Shown: positions 1 to 10,535 of the stretch, in pieces | Layout: each line of letters starts with the position of its first letter | Numbering within the stretch: position 1 is the first letter of the stretch | From: Phycisphaerales bacterium | GTDB taxonomy: Bacteria; Planctomycetota; Phycisphaerae; UBA1845 | Length of the DNA stretch: 64,000 nucleotides | NCBI GenBank assembly: GCA_020639115.1 | Contig: JACKHG010000002.1 | Location: 186,001 to 250,000 of the forward strand | Direction: 5' to 3' | The notes under the pieces: generated by a model | Database searches by the model: none | Told to the model about the DNA's origin: nothing | Seen by the model: the letters and a program-made list of their open reading frames with translations, nothing else | Made by a program: the position numbers and the translations under genes

Positions 1-1380
1 GTCTTCCGGTTGCTGCTGACCGTGGCCACCTGTGTGGCACTCTTCGCGCTGGTGCGCTACCTGGCGGACGTACTGATCCCCTTCGCGATCGCGGTACTGC
101 TCGCCTACCTGCTCAACCCGATCGTCAACGCCCTGGAATCCCGCTTCAACCGCCGCACGCCCGCGGTCCTGGTGACGGTGATCGGCTGCGGGGTGGTGCT
201 CTTCTCGCTGGGGCTGGTCGTGTTTCAGATCGGCTCGAAGGAGGTCGCGTCGCTGCGCGAGCTGGCGGGCGAGTTCATGCGCGCTCCGACCAAGGCGGAC
301 GTGCGCGGGGTGCGCAAGGCCTTCGAGGAAAAGTTGGCGGGGGAGGAAAATCCGGTGCTGCGCTCGCTGTACCTGGCGGTGCGCGACGAGCTGACGTCGT
401 CCCCGAGCAGCGGGTGGAAGTTCCGCGAGGACCTCAATGATACGATCGTCCGCCTCAAGGAGGCCCCGCCGGAAGAGGACCCGACCGACCGGCTGGAGCG
501 CGTCGAGCGGCTCGAGACGCTGCGCGAGGTGCAGGCCCAGCTTTTCCCGGGCGACCCGGATGCGCTGGCGCTGCGGGCCGAGCTGCAGCGGCTGATGGCC
601 GAGGAGCAGGATCCGCGGGACCGCAACCTGCTTGCCGATGCGATGCGGCAGTTGCACTACGAGGACACCAGCGAATACAGCGTGACCGGCCTGATCGAGC
701 GCGGCGTGCGCGCGGTCGCGCCCACGCTGATGAACGTGTTCAGCGGCACGCTCAGCTTCATCCTCGGCCTCACCGGGATGGTCGTGGTCCTGCTGTACCT
801 GATCTTCCTGCTCATCGACTACGGCATCTACGAGGGGATGTGGAAGGCGTTTTTGCCGCCCAAGCACCGCGACGACATCCTGGGTTTCCTCTACGAGTTC
901 ACGCTGGCCATGAGCCGCTACTTCCGCGGCCAGTTCCTCATCGCCATGATCATGGGCGTGCTCTACGCCATCGGGTTCAGCCTGCTGGGCCTGCGCATGG
1001 CGGTGTTGCTCGGACTCGGGATCGGCCTGCTCAACATGGTCCCGTACCTGCAGGTCGTGGGCATGGTGCCCGCCCTGCTGCTCGGTTTCGTGAAGAGCCT
1101 CGAAGCGGGTCAGCCACTCTGGCTCACGCCGCTGCTCGTGCTGGGGCTTTTCGGCGTGGTTCAGCTCGTCCAGGATGGGTTTCTCGTGCCGAAAATCCTC
1201 GGGAAATCGATGGGTTTGCGGCCGGTGGTGATCATGCTCGGCCTCTTTATCTGGGGCAAGCTGCTCGGCTTCCTGGGGCTGCTGCTGGCTATTCCGCTGA
1301 CCTGCCTCGGGCTGGCCTATTACCGGCGGTTCGTGCTCGGAGACCGGACCGCGCGGGCCGTCGAGCCGGAGGGTGCGTAG
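1..1380 (+). CDS. AI-2E family (PF01594) membrane permease, 5' end outside window
   Basis: The frame is open from the first base, so the true start lies upstream. Only the last roughly 459 residues are present. The first visible segment is hydrophobic and ends in a run typical of the family ('PFAIAVLLAYLLNP'). A long charged segment of about 140 residues follows, and then a cluster of membrane helices with the C-terminal signature region ('FLVPKILGKSMGLRPVVIML'). Members of this family are multi-spanning permeases or ion exchangers and are rarely true AI-2 exporters, so the substrate is unknown. The soluble insert between the first helix group and the second is long, acidic and probably helical. 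A second family member lies at 44647-46509. The next gene starts 27 bases downstream with its own ribosome site. Confidence 0.85.
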   Translation, partial: VFRLLLTVATCVALFALVRYLADVLIPFAIAVLLAYLLNPIVNALESRFNRRTPAVLVTVIGCGVVLFSLGLVVFQIGSKEVASLRELAGEFMRAPTKADVRGVRKAFEEKLAGEENPVLRSLYLAVRDELTSSPSSGWKFREDLNDTIVRLKEAPPEEDPTDRLERVERLETLREVQAQLFPGDPDALALRAELQRLMAEEQDPRDRNLLADAMRQLHYEDTSEYSVTGLIERGVRAVAPTLMNVFSGTLSFILGLTGMVVVLLYLIFLLIDYGIYEGMWKAFLPPKHRDDILGFLYEFTLAMSRYFRGQFLIAMIMGVLYAIGFSLLGLRMAVLLGLGIGLLNMVPYLQVVGMVPALLLGFVKSLEAGQPLWLTPLLVLGLFGVVQLVQDGFLVPKILGKSMGLRPVVIMLGLFIWGKLLGFLGLLLAIPLTCLGLAYYRRFVLGDRTARAVEPEGA

Positions 1381-1407
1381 GGACACCGCAGGGATGGAGG
1401 TGACGAG

Positions 1408-1800
1408 ATGAATCCGGCACGCGAACAGGCAGAGATGCTGCGGGCGGCCATCGTTCTCGCCGTCGCCGACGGTGTGATTACGTCGAGCGAACGCGGACTC
1501 CTCTCCGCCTTGGCCAAGCGCATCGGCGTATCCGCGGAGACGCTCGATGGGATGGTCGCCCGCGCGCTGGCGGATGTCGCGGTGCGCGAGGAACTCTTCC
1601 GCGTCGCGACCGCCGACCCGGAGCTCACGCTCGAGCTGCTCGTCGCAGCCGCGCAGATCGATGGGCAGGTCCACGCGCAGGAACGGCAGACGCTGGTCCA
1701 GATGGCGGAAAAACTCGACGTGCCCGTAGCCCAATTCGACGACATCTTCACCCGCGGCATCGCCCGCGCCGACGCCATCCGCGCAAACCGCCGGCCGTAA
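1408..1800 (+). CDS. TerB-like helical protein
   Basis: This is a 130-residue, all-helical acidic protein. It resembles the TerB/DjlA-like fold: 'ADGVITSSERGLLSALAKRIG' near the N-terminus is echoed by 'AAQIDGQVHAQERQTL' in the second half. This duplicated pattern, D-G-x-(I/V) followed by an E-R and a helix, is typical of TerB domains, which probably bind metal or act at membranes. A strong ribosome site (GGAGGTGA) sits five bases before the ATG. It follows the permease gene closely and could be cotranscribed with it. The function is unknown; tellurite resistance should not be assumed because no other ter genes are visible. Confidence 0.7.
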   Translation: MNPAREQAEMLRAAIVLAVADGVITSSERGLLSALAKRIGVSAETLDGMVARALADVAVREELFRVATADPELTLELLVAAAQIDGQVHAQERQTLVQMAEKLDVPVAQFDDIFTRGIARADAIRANRRP

Positions 1801-1805
1801 GCGGT

Positions 1806-1921
1806 GAATTGAACCACCAAGACGCGAAGTTGGGGAATTGAGCGAGCCAACCCGACGGCATGGCTTACTGGTGTCGCGAACGCGACCTTTGACCTGCGAC
1901 TTTCGACCTTCGACCTTCGAC
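1806..1921. repeat. 3'-flank repeat element with TTCGACC heptamers
   Basis: This short non-coding stretch lies between the TerB-like gene and the stop codon of nrdR. It starts with a 'GAACCACCAAGACGCGAAG' module at about 1810. It ends in three exact TTCGACC heptamers (1902-1922) that run into the nrdR stop codon, preceded by degenerate copies. The opening module recurs at about 3500 and 4974, each time downstream of a minus-strand gene. Confidence 0.6.
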
Positions 1922-2416
1922 CTAAAACAACGACTGCTGCTCGGGGGTCGCGGTCGCGGCGTGCTCCTGGACGTTGCGAATCTCGTCGATGAACTCGTCC
2001 ACACCGTGGAAGTTGCGGTAGACGCTCATGAAGCGGACGTAGGCGACCTGGTTGAGGTCGCGCAGGCGGCGCGTCACGTAGCGGCCGATCTCGTCGCTGG
2101 ATACCTCGCGGTCGAAGTCGGCGAAGAGGTCGCCCTCGATCCGGTCGACGAGCGCCTCGATCTGCTCCTCGGACACCTCGAGCTTGTGGCAGGCCTGGCG
2201 GATGCCGCCGGCGATCTTGTCGCGGCGGTAGGGGACCCGCGTGCGGTCCTTCTTCACCACTGTCAGCCGCAGCTCCTCCTCGGCCCGCTCCTTGGTCGTG
2301 AAACGCCGGCCGCACTCGGTGCAGACGCGGCGGCGGCGGACAGCCGCACCACTCTCCGTCAGGCGCGAGTCGATGACCTTGTCCTTGCCGAGTTCTTTAC
2401 AGGCTGGGCAGCGCAT
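1922..2416 (-). CDS. nrdR: Transcriptional repressor NrdR
   Basis: This 164-residue protein has the full NrdR architecture. An N-terminal zinc ribbon (CPAC near residue 3, CTEC near residue 31) is followed by an ATP-cone domain containing 'VVKKDRTRVPYRRDKIAGGI' and 'YVRFMSVYRNF'. NrdR senses ATP and dATP and represses ribonucleotide reductase genes. No nrd gene or NrdR box was found nearby, so it acts elsewhere. The ATG at 2416 gives the canonical MRCPAC start; an upstream extension of 11 codons is possible but does not resemble the family. Its 3' end abuts a heptamer repeat. Confidence 0.95.
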   Translation of the reverse strand: MRCPACKELGKDKVIDSRLTESGAAVRRRRVCTECGRRFTTKERAEEELRLTVVKKDRTRVPYRRDKIAGGIRQACHKLEVSEEQIEALVDRIEGDLFADFDREVSSDEIGRYVTRRLRDLNQVAYVRFMSVYRNFHGVDEFIDEIRNVQEHAATATPEQQSLF

Positions 2417-2579
2417 GATTTTTCGCGACGCCACCGCACCGCGGAACACCCCATTCCGCCAGCACGGCCTTCACAGATTCCCCGCGCCGCGATATGTTGG
2501 CGCGGATTTACCGTAATCCCACGAAATGTAGCGGTCAAGCGCGGTGCCGAATCCCCCCGCAAAGCCGGCCAGGAACGCC

Positions 2580-3458
2580 ATGCCCACACCCGTCATCGAA
2601 AAGACCGTCGGCGACCTCACCGTCGTCGGATACTCGCTGGCCGGCGAGGAAACGACCGTCGCCCTCCCCGAGCTCAACGTCTGCTTCGACGCCGGCCGGG
2701 CCCCCCGCGAGATCATCCCCATCGATACGCTCTGCGTCACCCACGGGCACATGGACCATGCAGCCGGGATCCCCTACTACCTGTCGCAGCGGTCGTTCAT
2801 CGGGACCGCCCCGGGCACCGTGGTGATCCACCGCCAGCTCGTGCCCCACGTCGAGACGCTCATGGCCTGCTGGGGGCGGATCGAGGGGCACGCCTCCCCG
2901 GGCAGGATCATCGGCGTGACGGACGGCGACGAGACCCCACTGCGGCGAAACGTCGTGCTCCGCGCGTTCACGGTGCGGCACGGGGCGTACGCCCTGGGTT
3001 TTTCCGTGATCGAGCGGCGGCACAAGCTCAAGAGCGAATACGCCGACCGCAGCGGCCCGCAGCTCGTCGAGCTGAAGAAGCAGGGGATCGCGATCGAGAA
3101 CACGGTCGAGGTGCCGCTGGTGGCGTACGTGGGCGACACAGCCGACGGCCCGCATTTCGACCTGGATCACGTGCGCAACGCCCGGCTTTTGATCATGGAG
3201 TGCACGTTCTTCGACAGCGACCACGTGGTGCGTGCCCGGGCGGGCAAGCACATTCACGTGCGCGACCTGCGCGGAATCCTGCCGCGGCTGCGGAACCCGC
3301 ACATCCTGCTCACGCACGTGACGCGGCGTACGGACATCCGCGCCGCCAAGCGGATCCTGCAGAATCACGTGGAGCCGGTGGACCACGAGCGGATCACGTT
3401 CCTCATGGACCGCCCGCCGCGCAAACGCGACCGAACGCCGGGCGAAAACGGCGCGTAG
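2580..3458 (+). CDS. RNase Z-like metallo-beta-lactamase-fold hydrolase
   Basis: The product is about 292 residues. The metal-binding signature 'THGHMDHAAG' (HxHxDH) appears near residue 53. Later ligands are plausible at 'YVGDTAD' and in 'MECTFFDSDHVV', with a further His at 'ILLTHVTRR'. The spacing and the 'MECTF' strand resemble tRNase Z rather than glyoxalase II. RNase Z cuts the 3' trailer from tRNA precursors. This protein is slightly shorter than long bacterial forms and lacks an obvious flexible arm, so a different phosphodiesterase substrate is possible. The ATG at 2580 was chosen because the mature fold starts there; an in-frame start 12 codons upstream adds nothing recognisable. 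Confidence 0.75.
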   Translation: MPTPVIEKTVGDLTVVGYSLAGEETTVALPELNVCFDAGRAPREIIPIDTLCVTHGHMDHAAGIPYYLSQRSFIGTAPGTVVIHRQLVPHVETLMACWGRIEGHASPGRIIGVTDGDETPLRRNVVLRAFTVRHGAYALGFSVIERRHKLKSEYADRSGPQLVELKKQGIAIENTVEVPLVAYVGDTADGPHFDLDHVRNARLLIMECTFFDSDHVVRARAGKHIHVRDLRGILPRLRNPHILLTHVTRRTDIRAAKRILQNHVEPVDHERITFLMDRPPRKRDRTPGENGA

Positions 3459-3498
3459 CGATTGCCCGGGAGCGCCATCAGACGCAGCAATCCCCGAA

Positions 3499-3655
3499 AT
3501 GAACCACAAGAACACGAAGAAATGCAGAATGACGAATGACGAATGACGAATGACGAATGACGAATTAAAAACGTCCGTCGCCGTTCTATTGCCTACGAAC
3601 TCAATCCCTCAATCCCTCAATCCCTTAATCCCTGCTTCCCTCGTAGTTCAATTCC
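3499..3655. repeat. Composite tandem-repeat block A (GACGAAT heptamers and TCAATCCC octamers)
   Basis: The block runs in order: a 'GAACCACAAGAACACGAAG' module, five exact GACGAAT heptamers (3531-3565), about 35 bases of unique sequence, then three TCAATCCC octamers and one TTAATCCC (3601-3632). It ends about 25 bases before the stop codon of the minus-strand membrane protein at 3678. Block B at 4970-5128 has the same architecture with different copy numbers. Confidence 0.8.
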
Positions 3656-3677
3656 CAATCCGGCCCGCGGGAGCGCC

Positions 3678-4535
3678 TCACCACATCTGCACGTTGATGA
3701 ACGGTTTGATGATCAGGGCGGCGATCATGGAGAGGATCAGCCACCAGATGATCCAGTGCAGCTCGAGGCCGAAGAGCGCGACGTGGCCCGGCTGGACCGG
3801 CTCGATCCAGATCTTTTGGATGATGTCGCCCTCCGCCGCCGGGGGCTCCACCGCGTAGAGCAGCTCGTCCCAGAAGTCCGCGCCCGGGCGGATCGGCGAC
3901 ATGCGCGTCTGCGGGCGGTCGGAGACGACCAGCTCCTTCGGGGCGGTCGTGCTGGCGGCCCGCACGGTGACGACGTGCCGGCCGGGGGCGTCCATCCGCA
4001 GGCGGGCGTGCACGATGTGCTGGGTTGGAAACTCCTTGTACGCCCCGCCGTAGTAGTTCGCCGGCGCGCCGACGAGTTCGACGCCGTCCGGCGCTTCCAC
4101 CGCGAGGTCGGTGAGGTCCTTGGGCGCCTTGTCGCTGAGCTCGGCGAAGAGCGAGACCTCGTCGCCGGGACGCAGTGGCTGCCACTCGTACCGCGGGGCC
4201 ATCTGCGCCAGCAGCAGCACCATCGGAATGGTCATCACCGCCAGCGGCTGGAGCGAGAGGAAAAAGAGCTTGGCCGCGGACGTGAACAGCCGGCCCTGGG
4301 CCGACAGGGTCACGCCGATGTCGTCTTTGTAGAGCTTGGCGGCGAGCAGCGCGACGCGGATGTCGTTGTGCACCCGACCGATGGCCTTCTGGTTCGACGT
4401 GTACTTGTAGGCGACGAGCGCGACGACGCCCGTGATCACCGACAGCACCAGCAGCGACGCCCACGCCGGCCATGCCACCATGACCGAGAAGAAGACGTCA
4501 AAGACCGCCGTTACGATGCGATTCACGTGCGCCAT
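3678..4535 (-). CDS. Membrane protein, possibly EMC3/TMCO1 (DUF106, Oxa1 superfamily)-like
   Basis: The product is 285 residues. Hydrophobic segments occur near residues 10-40, near 90-110 (a Pro- and Met-containing segment) and at the extreme C-terminus. A basic amphipathic helix pair lies between the first two ('YKYTSNQKAIGRVHNDIRV'). That pattern resembles the DUF106/EMC3 branch of the Oxa1/YidC insertase superfamily. An extracytoplasmic beta-rich domain of about 140 residues precedes the last helix and is unusual for the family. The similarity is my judgement from the topology and local motifs and is not proven. The ATG at 4535 was chosen because everything upstream is a hairpin repeat. 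It shares strand with the small gene at 4740 and the two phosphodiesterases upstream. Confidence 0.6.
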   Translation of the reverse strand: MAHVNRIVTAVFDVFFSVMVAWPAWASLLVLSVITGVVALVAYKYTSNQKAIGRVHNDIRVALLAAKLYKDDIGVTLSAQGRLFTSAAKLFFLSLQPLAVMTIPMVLLLAQMAPRYEWQPLRPGDEVSLFAELSDKAPKDLTDLAVEAPDGVELVGAPANYYGGAYKEFPTQHIVHARLRMDAPGRHVVTVRAASTTAPKELVVSDRPQTRMSPIRPGADFWDELLYAVEPPAAEGDIIQKIWIEPVQPGHVALFGLELHWIIWWLILSMIAALIIKPFINVQMW

Positions 4536-4546
4536 GATTGTTCGAA

Positions 4547-4723
4547 GACCGACTGGAAAGTCGGTCCCACATCGGGTTTTCCTGTGACCGACCGGCAGAG
4601 TCGGCCCCACATCGGGTTTTCCTGTGACCGACCGGAAGAGTCGGCCCCACATCGTCGTTCAGTGACCGACTGGAAAGTCGGTCCCACACTACTATTGCCC
4701 CATGACCGACGGGAAGGCCGGTC
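4547..4723. repeat. Five-unit tandem hairpin repeat, ~39-40 bp period
   Basis: Units begin at 4547, 4586, 4626, 4664 and 4704. Each starts with an inverted repeat such as GACCGACTGGAAAGTCGGTC (stem of about eight pairs, short loop) followed by CCCACATCGGGTTTTCCTGT or a decayed version. Compensatory changes between units (AGTCGGTC versus AGTCGGCC) mostly preserve pairing. The array fills the gap between the small gene (stop 4740) and the membrane-protein start (4535), so it would lie in their joint transcript. Confidence 0.85.
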
Positions 4724-4739
4724 TCCAATCGCCGGGCCG

Positions 4740-4928
4740 CTACTCCAGGTAGCCGAGGCCCCGCAGCCGTTCCGTCACTTCCTCGTCGGTCTCCGCGGTC
4801 TCGAGCTTGGCCAGCTCCTTCTCGATCATGTGCACGATGAACTCGTCCGCGCTGGCGTAGCCGGCGATGTCCGCCACCTTCTTCACCCGTTCATAGAGCC
4901 CGGTATCGATCTTCACTTTCGCCGCCAT
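4740..4928 (-). CDS. Small possible ribbon-helix-helix protein
   Basis: This is a 62-residue protein starting MAAKVKIDTGLYERV. The short basic beta strand (KVKIDTGLYERVKKVAD) followed by two helices and 'ASADEFIVHMIEKELAKLE' looks like a ribbon-helix-helix DNA-binding or regulatory fold, as in CopG/MetJ-type proteins. A good ribosome site (AGAGGAGTG) lies about seven bases before the ATG at 4928, which decides the start over a longer frame. No toxin partner is adjacent. It lies between the phosphodiesterase pair and the membrane protein on the same strand. DNA binding is an inference from the fold only. Confidence 0.65.
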   Translation of the reverse strand: MAAKVKIDTGLYERVKKVADIAGYASADEFIVHMIEKELAKLETAETDEEVTERLRGLGYLE

Positions 4929-4969
4929 GGCCACACTCCTCTGATATCGCGCCTTCTGAATCGAACCAC

Positions 4970-5128
4970 GAAGACACCAGGACACGAAGGAATTCAGAAT
5001 GACGAATGACGAATGACGAATTAGGAAGTCGTCTCGCCGTTCTTCGCCTTATCAAACTCAATCCCTCAATCCCTCAATCCCTTAATCCCTTAATCCCTTA
5101 ATCCCTTAATCCCTATCTTCTTCGTGCC
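4970..5128. repeat. Composite tandem-repeat block B (heptamers and G-tract octamers)
   Basis: The architecture matches block A: a 'GAACCACGAAGACACC' module, three GACGAAT heptamers (5001-5021), about 36 bases of unique sequence, then three TCAATCCC and four TTAATCCC octamers (5058-5113). It abuts the stop codon of the lipoprotein phosphodiesterase (5129). On the transcribed minus strand the octamers read GGGATTAA/GGGATTGA seven times, which provides seven evenly spaced G3 tracts. Confidence 0.85.
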
Positions 5129-7222
5129 TCAATTCTCCGCTGGGGCCTTCGGGCGCGACCCCGCCTCGAACACATCGCCGCCCTTCATGACCGGCGGCTG
5201 GGAAATACCATAATAATGCAAAATCGTCGGCGCCAGGTCCTCCAGCGTCGGCGTATCCAGCTTGATCGGCTCGCTGGAGAAAATCACGCCCGGAACCAGG
5301 TTGGTCGCGATGCAGTGATCGCCGCACCATGCCTCGGTGTTGGCTTCGATCAGGTCGTCGGAGACGCCGCCCAGCGCTGTGCTCCAGCTTCCGCGGTAGC
5401 CCAGGGAGTAGCCCACCTGCATGTCGGGGCCGTGGGCGATCTGGGCGCCGGAGTAGACCTTCTCGGCCTGGTAGACCACCTGCACCGGGTGCTGGCCCGT
5501 CTCGGGATCGACGACCTTGGCGAGTTTCGCGCAGAGTTCGTCCATCAGCGCCTGCTTGTCCTCGGGCTTGACGATGCCGTCGCGTTCGCGGCCGGCGAGG
5601 TTGATGTACAGGCCGTTGATGCCCATCCCGTAGGCCCGCGTCTTGGTGAAGTCGAGGCACGCGAACGTGCTGTGATCGCTCACCTTCGGGTTGAGGACCG
5701 CGTAGCCGTTCTGCACGAGCCAGGTGTTCAGGTTGAACCCGCGGGCGAAGTTGGCGAATCCATGGTCGGAGATGCACAGCAGCGTCGCGTCCGGGTAACG
5801 GTCCATCACCTTGCCGACGACCTGGTCCACGCGCGCGTACAGGTCGCGCATGACGTTCTTGTACTTCTCCGCCTCGGCGTCGGTCAGCGCCGGATGCTCG
5901 TCGGCCATCGCCGACCAGAACATGTGCCCGATCTGGTCGGTGCTCCCGAAGTAGAAGAACATGAAGCCCTTGTCGTAGTGGTCGAGGGCGTAGTTGAGCA
6001 GCTTCAGCCGCTCCTGGTAGATCAGCTCGGCCTGTTCGAGAAACTCGTCGCGGGTCAGCACGTTGTACCGCAAGCCCTGCGTGTCCTCCGGCAACCCCTG
6101 CGTGAAGTACGGCCCGATCGCGTCCGCGACCTTCTCCGAAAAATCAGCCGGCACGCTCACCGGCAGCGCGGGGTTGCGCGGATCGATCTGGATCGGCGTC
6201 ACGTACATCTCGATCGTCGGCAGCACCTGGCGCAGGTACATGCGGAACACGCCGCTCGCCGTCGCTCCGCCGACCACCGGCCCCATCTTGAAATCGATGT
6301 TCTGCCAGTCGCTCCACGCGCCTTCGGAGAGCACCACGCGGTGCCCCTGCCACTCGACCATCGCGGTGCGCGTTTCGCGGTCGCGAATCAGCGTGAAGTC
6401 CACCTCGAGCGGCTTGTGTGCCTTGGCCTGCCCGACGACGCTCACGTTGAGAAACGGATCGGGCGGGCCGAAGAACGTGCTGCGCGCCGCGTCGCCGCCG
6501 ATCGGGCGGATCTGCAGGCGATGCACCTCGCCGCCGCCAAAGTTGCGTTCACCCTCGAACGGACCCGAGGTGTAGAAGAAGCACTTGCCGACCTCGCCCA
6601 GCAGGTCCGGCGTGCCCATGTCGGTCAGCGTGCGGAACTCGCCCGGGCCCTCGGGCTGCTGCGGCGGGTAGTTCGCCGGAATGCGGTAGACCGAGGCGTT
6701 GACGCCGTGCCGCGTGAGGAACGACCAGAACGGGTCGCCGTGGCGCAGGTTGATCACCTTGCCGCTCGCCAGCGGGATTTCCCAGCGGCCAAAGCGTAGG
6801 GGCCAGCCGGCGGGCTCGTTGCGGCTCGTGGAAAAGTCGGGGAAGTACGTCTTCGGATCGCGGTGGATGAAGTCGAAGATGCCGTGCTCGCCGGGGTTGG
6901 TCCCGGTGATGATCGACGACCAGGCGACCGGGCTTTGCGGCGGCGTCGACGTCTGCAGCGGCATGAACCCGCCCTTCGCGGCGAGCTTCGCGAAGTTCGG
7001 CAGGCGGCCCGCATCAAGCAGTTCCTTGCACAGCTTGGGGTCCAGCCCGTCGAAGCCGAGCACGATCATCTGCTTGTCGGCCTTGGGCGACTCCTCGCGC
7101 GAACACGAGGGCAGCGCAACAAGCGCCCCTGCCGCGACGGCCATGATTGCCAGCGCGCGCCAGCATCCGCCCGAGCCAATGTTCCGCCCATACCGGCGTC
7201 TAGTCCTGGAAAGTCGTCGCAT
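5129..7222 (-). CDS. Exported alkaline phosphatase superfamily (type I phosphodiesterase) lipoprotein
   Basis: The product is about 697 residues. The N-terminus is basic, then hydrophobic, ending in a lipobox-like 'LVALPSCS'. It is therefore probably a lipoprotein. The phosphodiesterase/nucleotide pyrophosphatase fold (PF01663) follows: 'MIVLGFDGLDPKL' carries the first metal Asp, 'SPVAWSSIITGTNPGEHGIFDF' carries the nucleophile region, and the later metal site is 'LLCISDHGF'. The substrate is unknown. It shares order and motifs with the next gene upstream, and the two are clear paralogues separated by 15 bases. A GTG two codons upstream (7228) is an alternative start. Its 3' end abuts repeat block B. 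Confidence 0.85.
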   Translation of the reverse strand: MRRLSRTRRRYGRNIGSGGCWRALAIMAVAAGALVALPSCSREESPKADKQMIVLGFDGLDPKLCKELLDAGRLPNFAKLAAKGGFMPLQTSTPPQSPVAWSSIITGTNPGEHGIFDFIHRDPKTYFPDFSTSRNEPAGWPLRFGRWEIPLASGKVINLRHGDPFWSFLTRHGVNASVYRIPANYPPQQPEGPGEFRTLTDMGTPDLLGEVGKCFFYTSGPFEGERNFGGGEVHRLQIRPIGGDAARSTFFGPPDPFLNVSVVGQAKAHKPLEVDFTLIRDRETRTAMVEWQGHRVVLSEGAWSDWQNIDFKMGPVVGGATASGVFRMYLRQVLPTIEMYVTPIQIDPRNPALPVSVPADFSEKVADAIGPYFTQGLPEDTQGLRYNVLTRDEFLEQAELIYQERLKLLNYALDHYDKGFMFFYFGSTDQIGHMFWSAMADEHPALTDAEAEKYKNVMRDLYARVDQVVGKVMDRYPDATLLCISDHGFANFARGFNLNTWLVQNGYAVLNPKVSDHSTFACLDFTKTRAYGMGINGLYINLAGRERDGIVKPEDKQALMDELCAKLAKVVDPETGQHPVQVVYQAEKVYSGAQIAHGPDMQVGYSLGYRGSWSTALGGVSDDLIEANTEAWCGDHCIATNLVPGVIFSSEPIKLDTPTLEDLAPTILHYYGISQPPVMKGGDVFEAGSRPKAPAEN

Positions 7223-7237
7223 GATCACTCGTGCCGG

Positions 7238-9385
<2,148 letters not shown>

Positions 9386-9610
9386 CAGTACGGTATCCAT
9401 CCGCGAGGAAGGCAGGTCCAAGCCGACCAGGATCATACGGCTGGGGCCAGAGCCGTGTTCAAGTACCCGACTGCTCTTTGATCGTCAAGGCGAGCAGGGC
9501 CATCCATCGCCGCTGAAAACCGGCTGGATTTTGCCTCCGCCGGTCCACCCGCCGATAATGATGCGCAGATGCACCCGCCAAGGGTGCACGGCAATCCGGG
9601 AGGCTGACAC

Positions 9611-10126
9611 ATGGCGGACACGGCGCTCCGCATTCGCTATCGACTGCAACCCATGTCGGCGGGCAGCGCTGCAACCGTGGCCTCGTGGGTGCGCAGCGAC
9701 GCCGAACTGTTCTGGCTCGCGCCGAGCACAGTCCCGCCGATCACGGCGGAGAAAGTGCTGGGCTGGACGCGCCAGCGGGGCGCCGCCTTCATCTACACCC
9801 CCAGCCACGGCGAACCGCCGGTTGGATACGCCGAACTGAACGCGATGGCCCGCGATCGGCGTCACCTCTGGATCGGCCACGTGCTCATCGACCCGGCGCT
9901 GCGCGGTGGCGGCCTGGGCCGCGCGCTCACCGCAGCGCTCGTTCACCGGGCGTTCCGCATCGAGGGCGCCCGGAGGCTTTCCCTGGTGGTTTTCCCAGAG
10001 AACGTATCGGCGGTGCGCTGCTACGAGGCCGCGGGTTTCACGCTCCGCGGCGAGGAAAACCAGTGCTTCGGCGCCGCGCCCCAGCGCTTCCGCCTGCTCC
10101 GCTTCGAACGCACCTCGGCGGATTGA
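9611..10126 (+). CDS. GNAT family N-acetyltransferase
   Basis: The product is 171 residues. The acetyl-CoA binding signature is 'LIDPALRGGGLGRALTAALV', followed by the typical 'ENVSAVRCYEAAGF' strand-helix near the C-terminus. Such enzymes transfer an acetyl group to an amine of a small molecule or protein. A clear ribosome site (GGGAGG) lies about nine bases before the ATG. It stands alone between divergent and convergent neighbours, so the substrate cannot be guessed from context. Confidence 0.85.
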   Translation: MADTALRIRYRLQPMSAGSAATVASWVRSDAELFWLAPSTVPPITAEKVLGWTRQRGAAFIYTPSHGEPPVGYAELNAMARDRRHLWIGHVLIDPALRGGGLGRALTAALVHRAFRIEGARRLSLVVFPENVSAVRCYEAAGFTLRGEENQCFGAAPQRFRLLRFERTSAD

Positions 10127-10190
10127 TCCCGCTCGCGCCCGGCCTCCGCACGCGCAGGTTCTGCGCGGGGATCGGCAATTGCGGCGCAAT

Positions 10191-10388
10191 CTACTTGGCC
10201 CCCGGATCCGGCTGAAATACCGCGTAGAGTCCGTCCACCAGTCCGGCGGCAATGCTCTGCATGCCGGTGTACAGCGAGTCAGCCGCCGCCGTGCGGAACT
10301 CCTGCGCCGAGGAGCATCCGCCCAGGCCAAATACCGTCACGCTGCTCGCCAGAACCAGGGTCTTCAACCGTCGCGTCCAACTCTTCAT
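10191..10388 (-). CDS. Small putative lipoprotein
   Basis: This is a 65-residue protein with a lipoprotein signal (basic MKSWTRRLK, hydrophobic core, lipobox 'FGLGGCSS'). The mature part of about 40 residues is mildly hydrophobic ('LYTGMQSIAAGLVDGLY'). An excellent ribosome site, GGAGGCGACCTC, precedes the ATG at 10388. I do not recognise the family; short lipoproteins of this kind are frequent in planctomycete-like genomes. The real-gene call rests on the signal, the lipobox and the ribosome site. Confidence 0.7.
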   Translation of the reverse strand: MKSWTRRLKTLVLASSVTVFGLGGCSSAQEFRTAAADSLYTGMQSIAAGLVDGLYAVFQPDPGAK

Positions 10389-10535
10389 GAGGTCGCCTCC
10401 ATGCGCTCGAAACAGAATCCGCGCGGCGAATCGCCCGCCGCCTCTGTTCTATCGCCGAAAGCGGGGGTCGGGCCGCAACGCAGTTACCGCCAGGCGACCC
10501 GGGAAGAATGCAGGAAGCGCAGAGTCTGCGCGAAT

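Noticed and set aside
4547..4723. Reading the hairpin array as a CRISPR
   Set aside because: The units are contiguous with no unique spacers, the tails also repeat, and no cas genes are present.
4740..4928. A toxin-antitoxin pair with the small RHH protein as antitoxin
   Set aside because: No small toxin-like gene is adjacent on the same strand; neighbours are repeats, a membrane protein and a phosphodiesterase.
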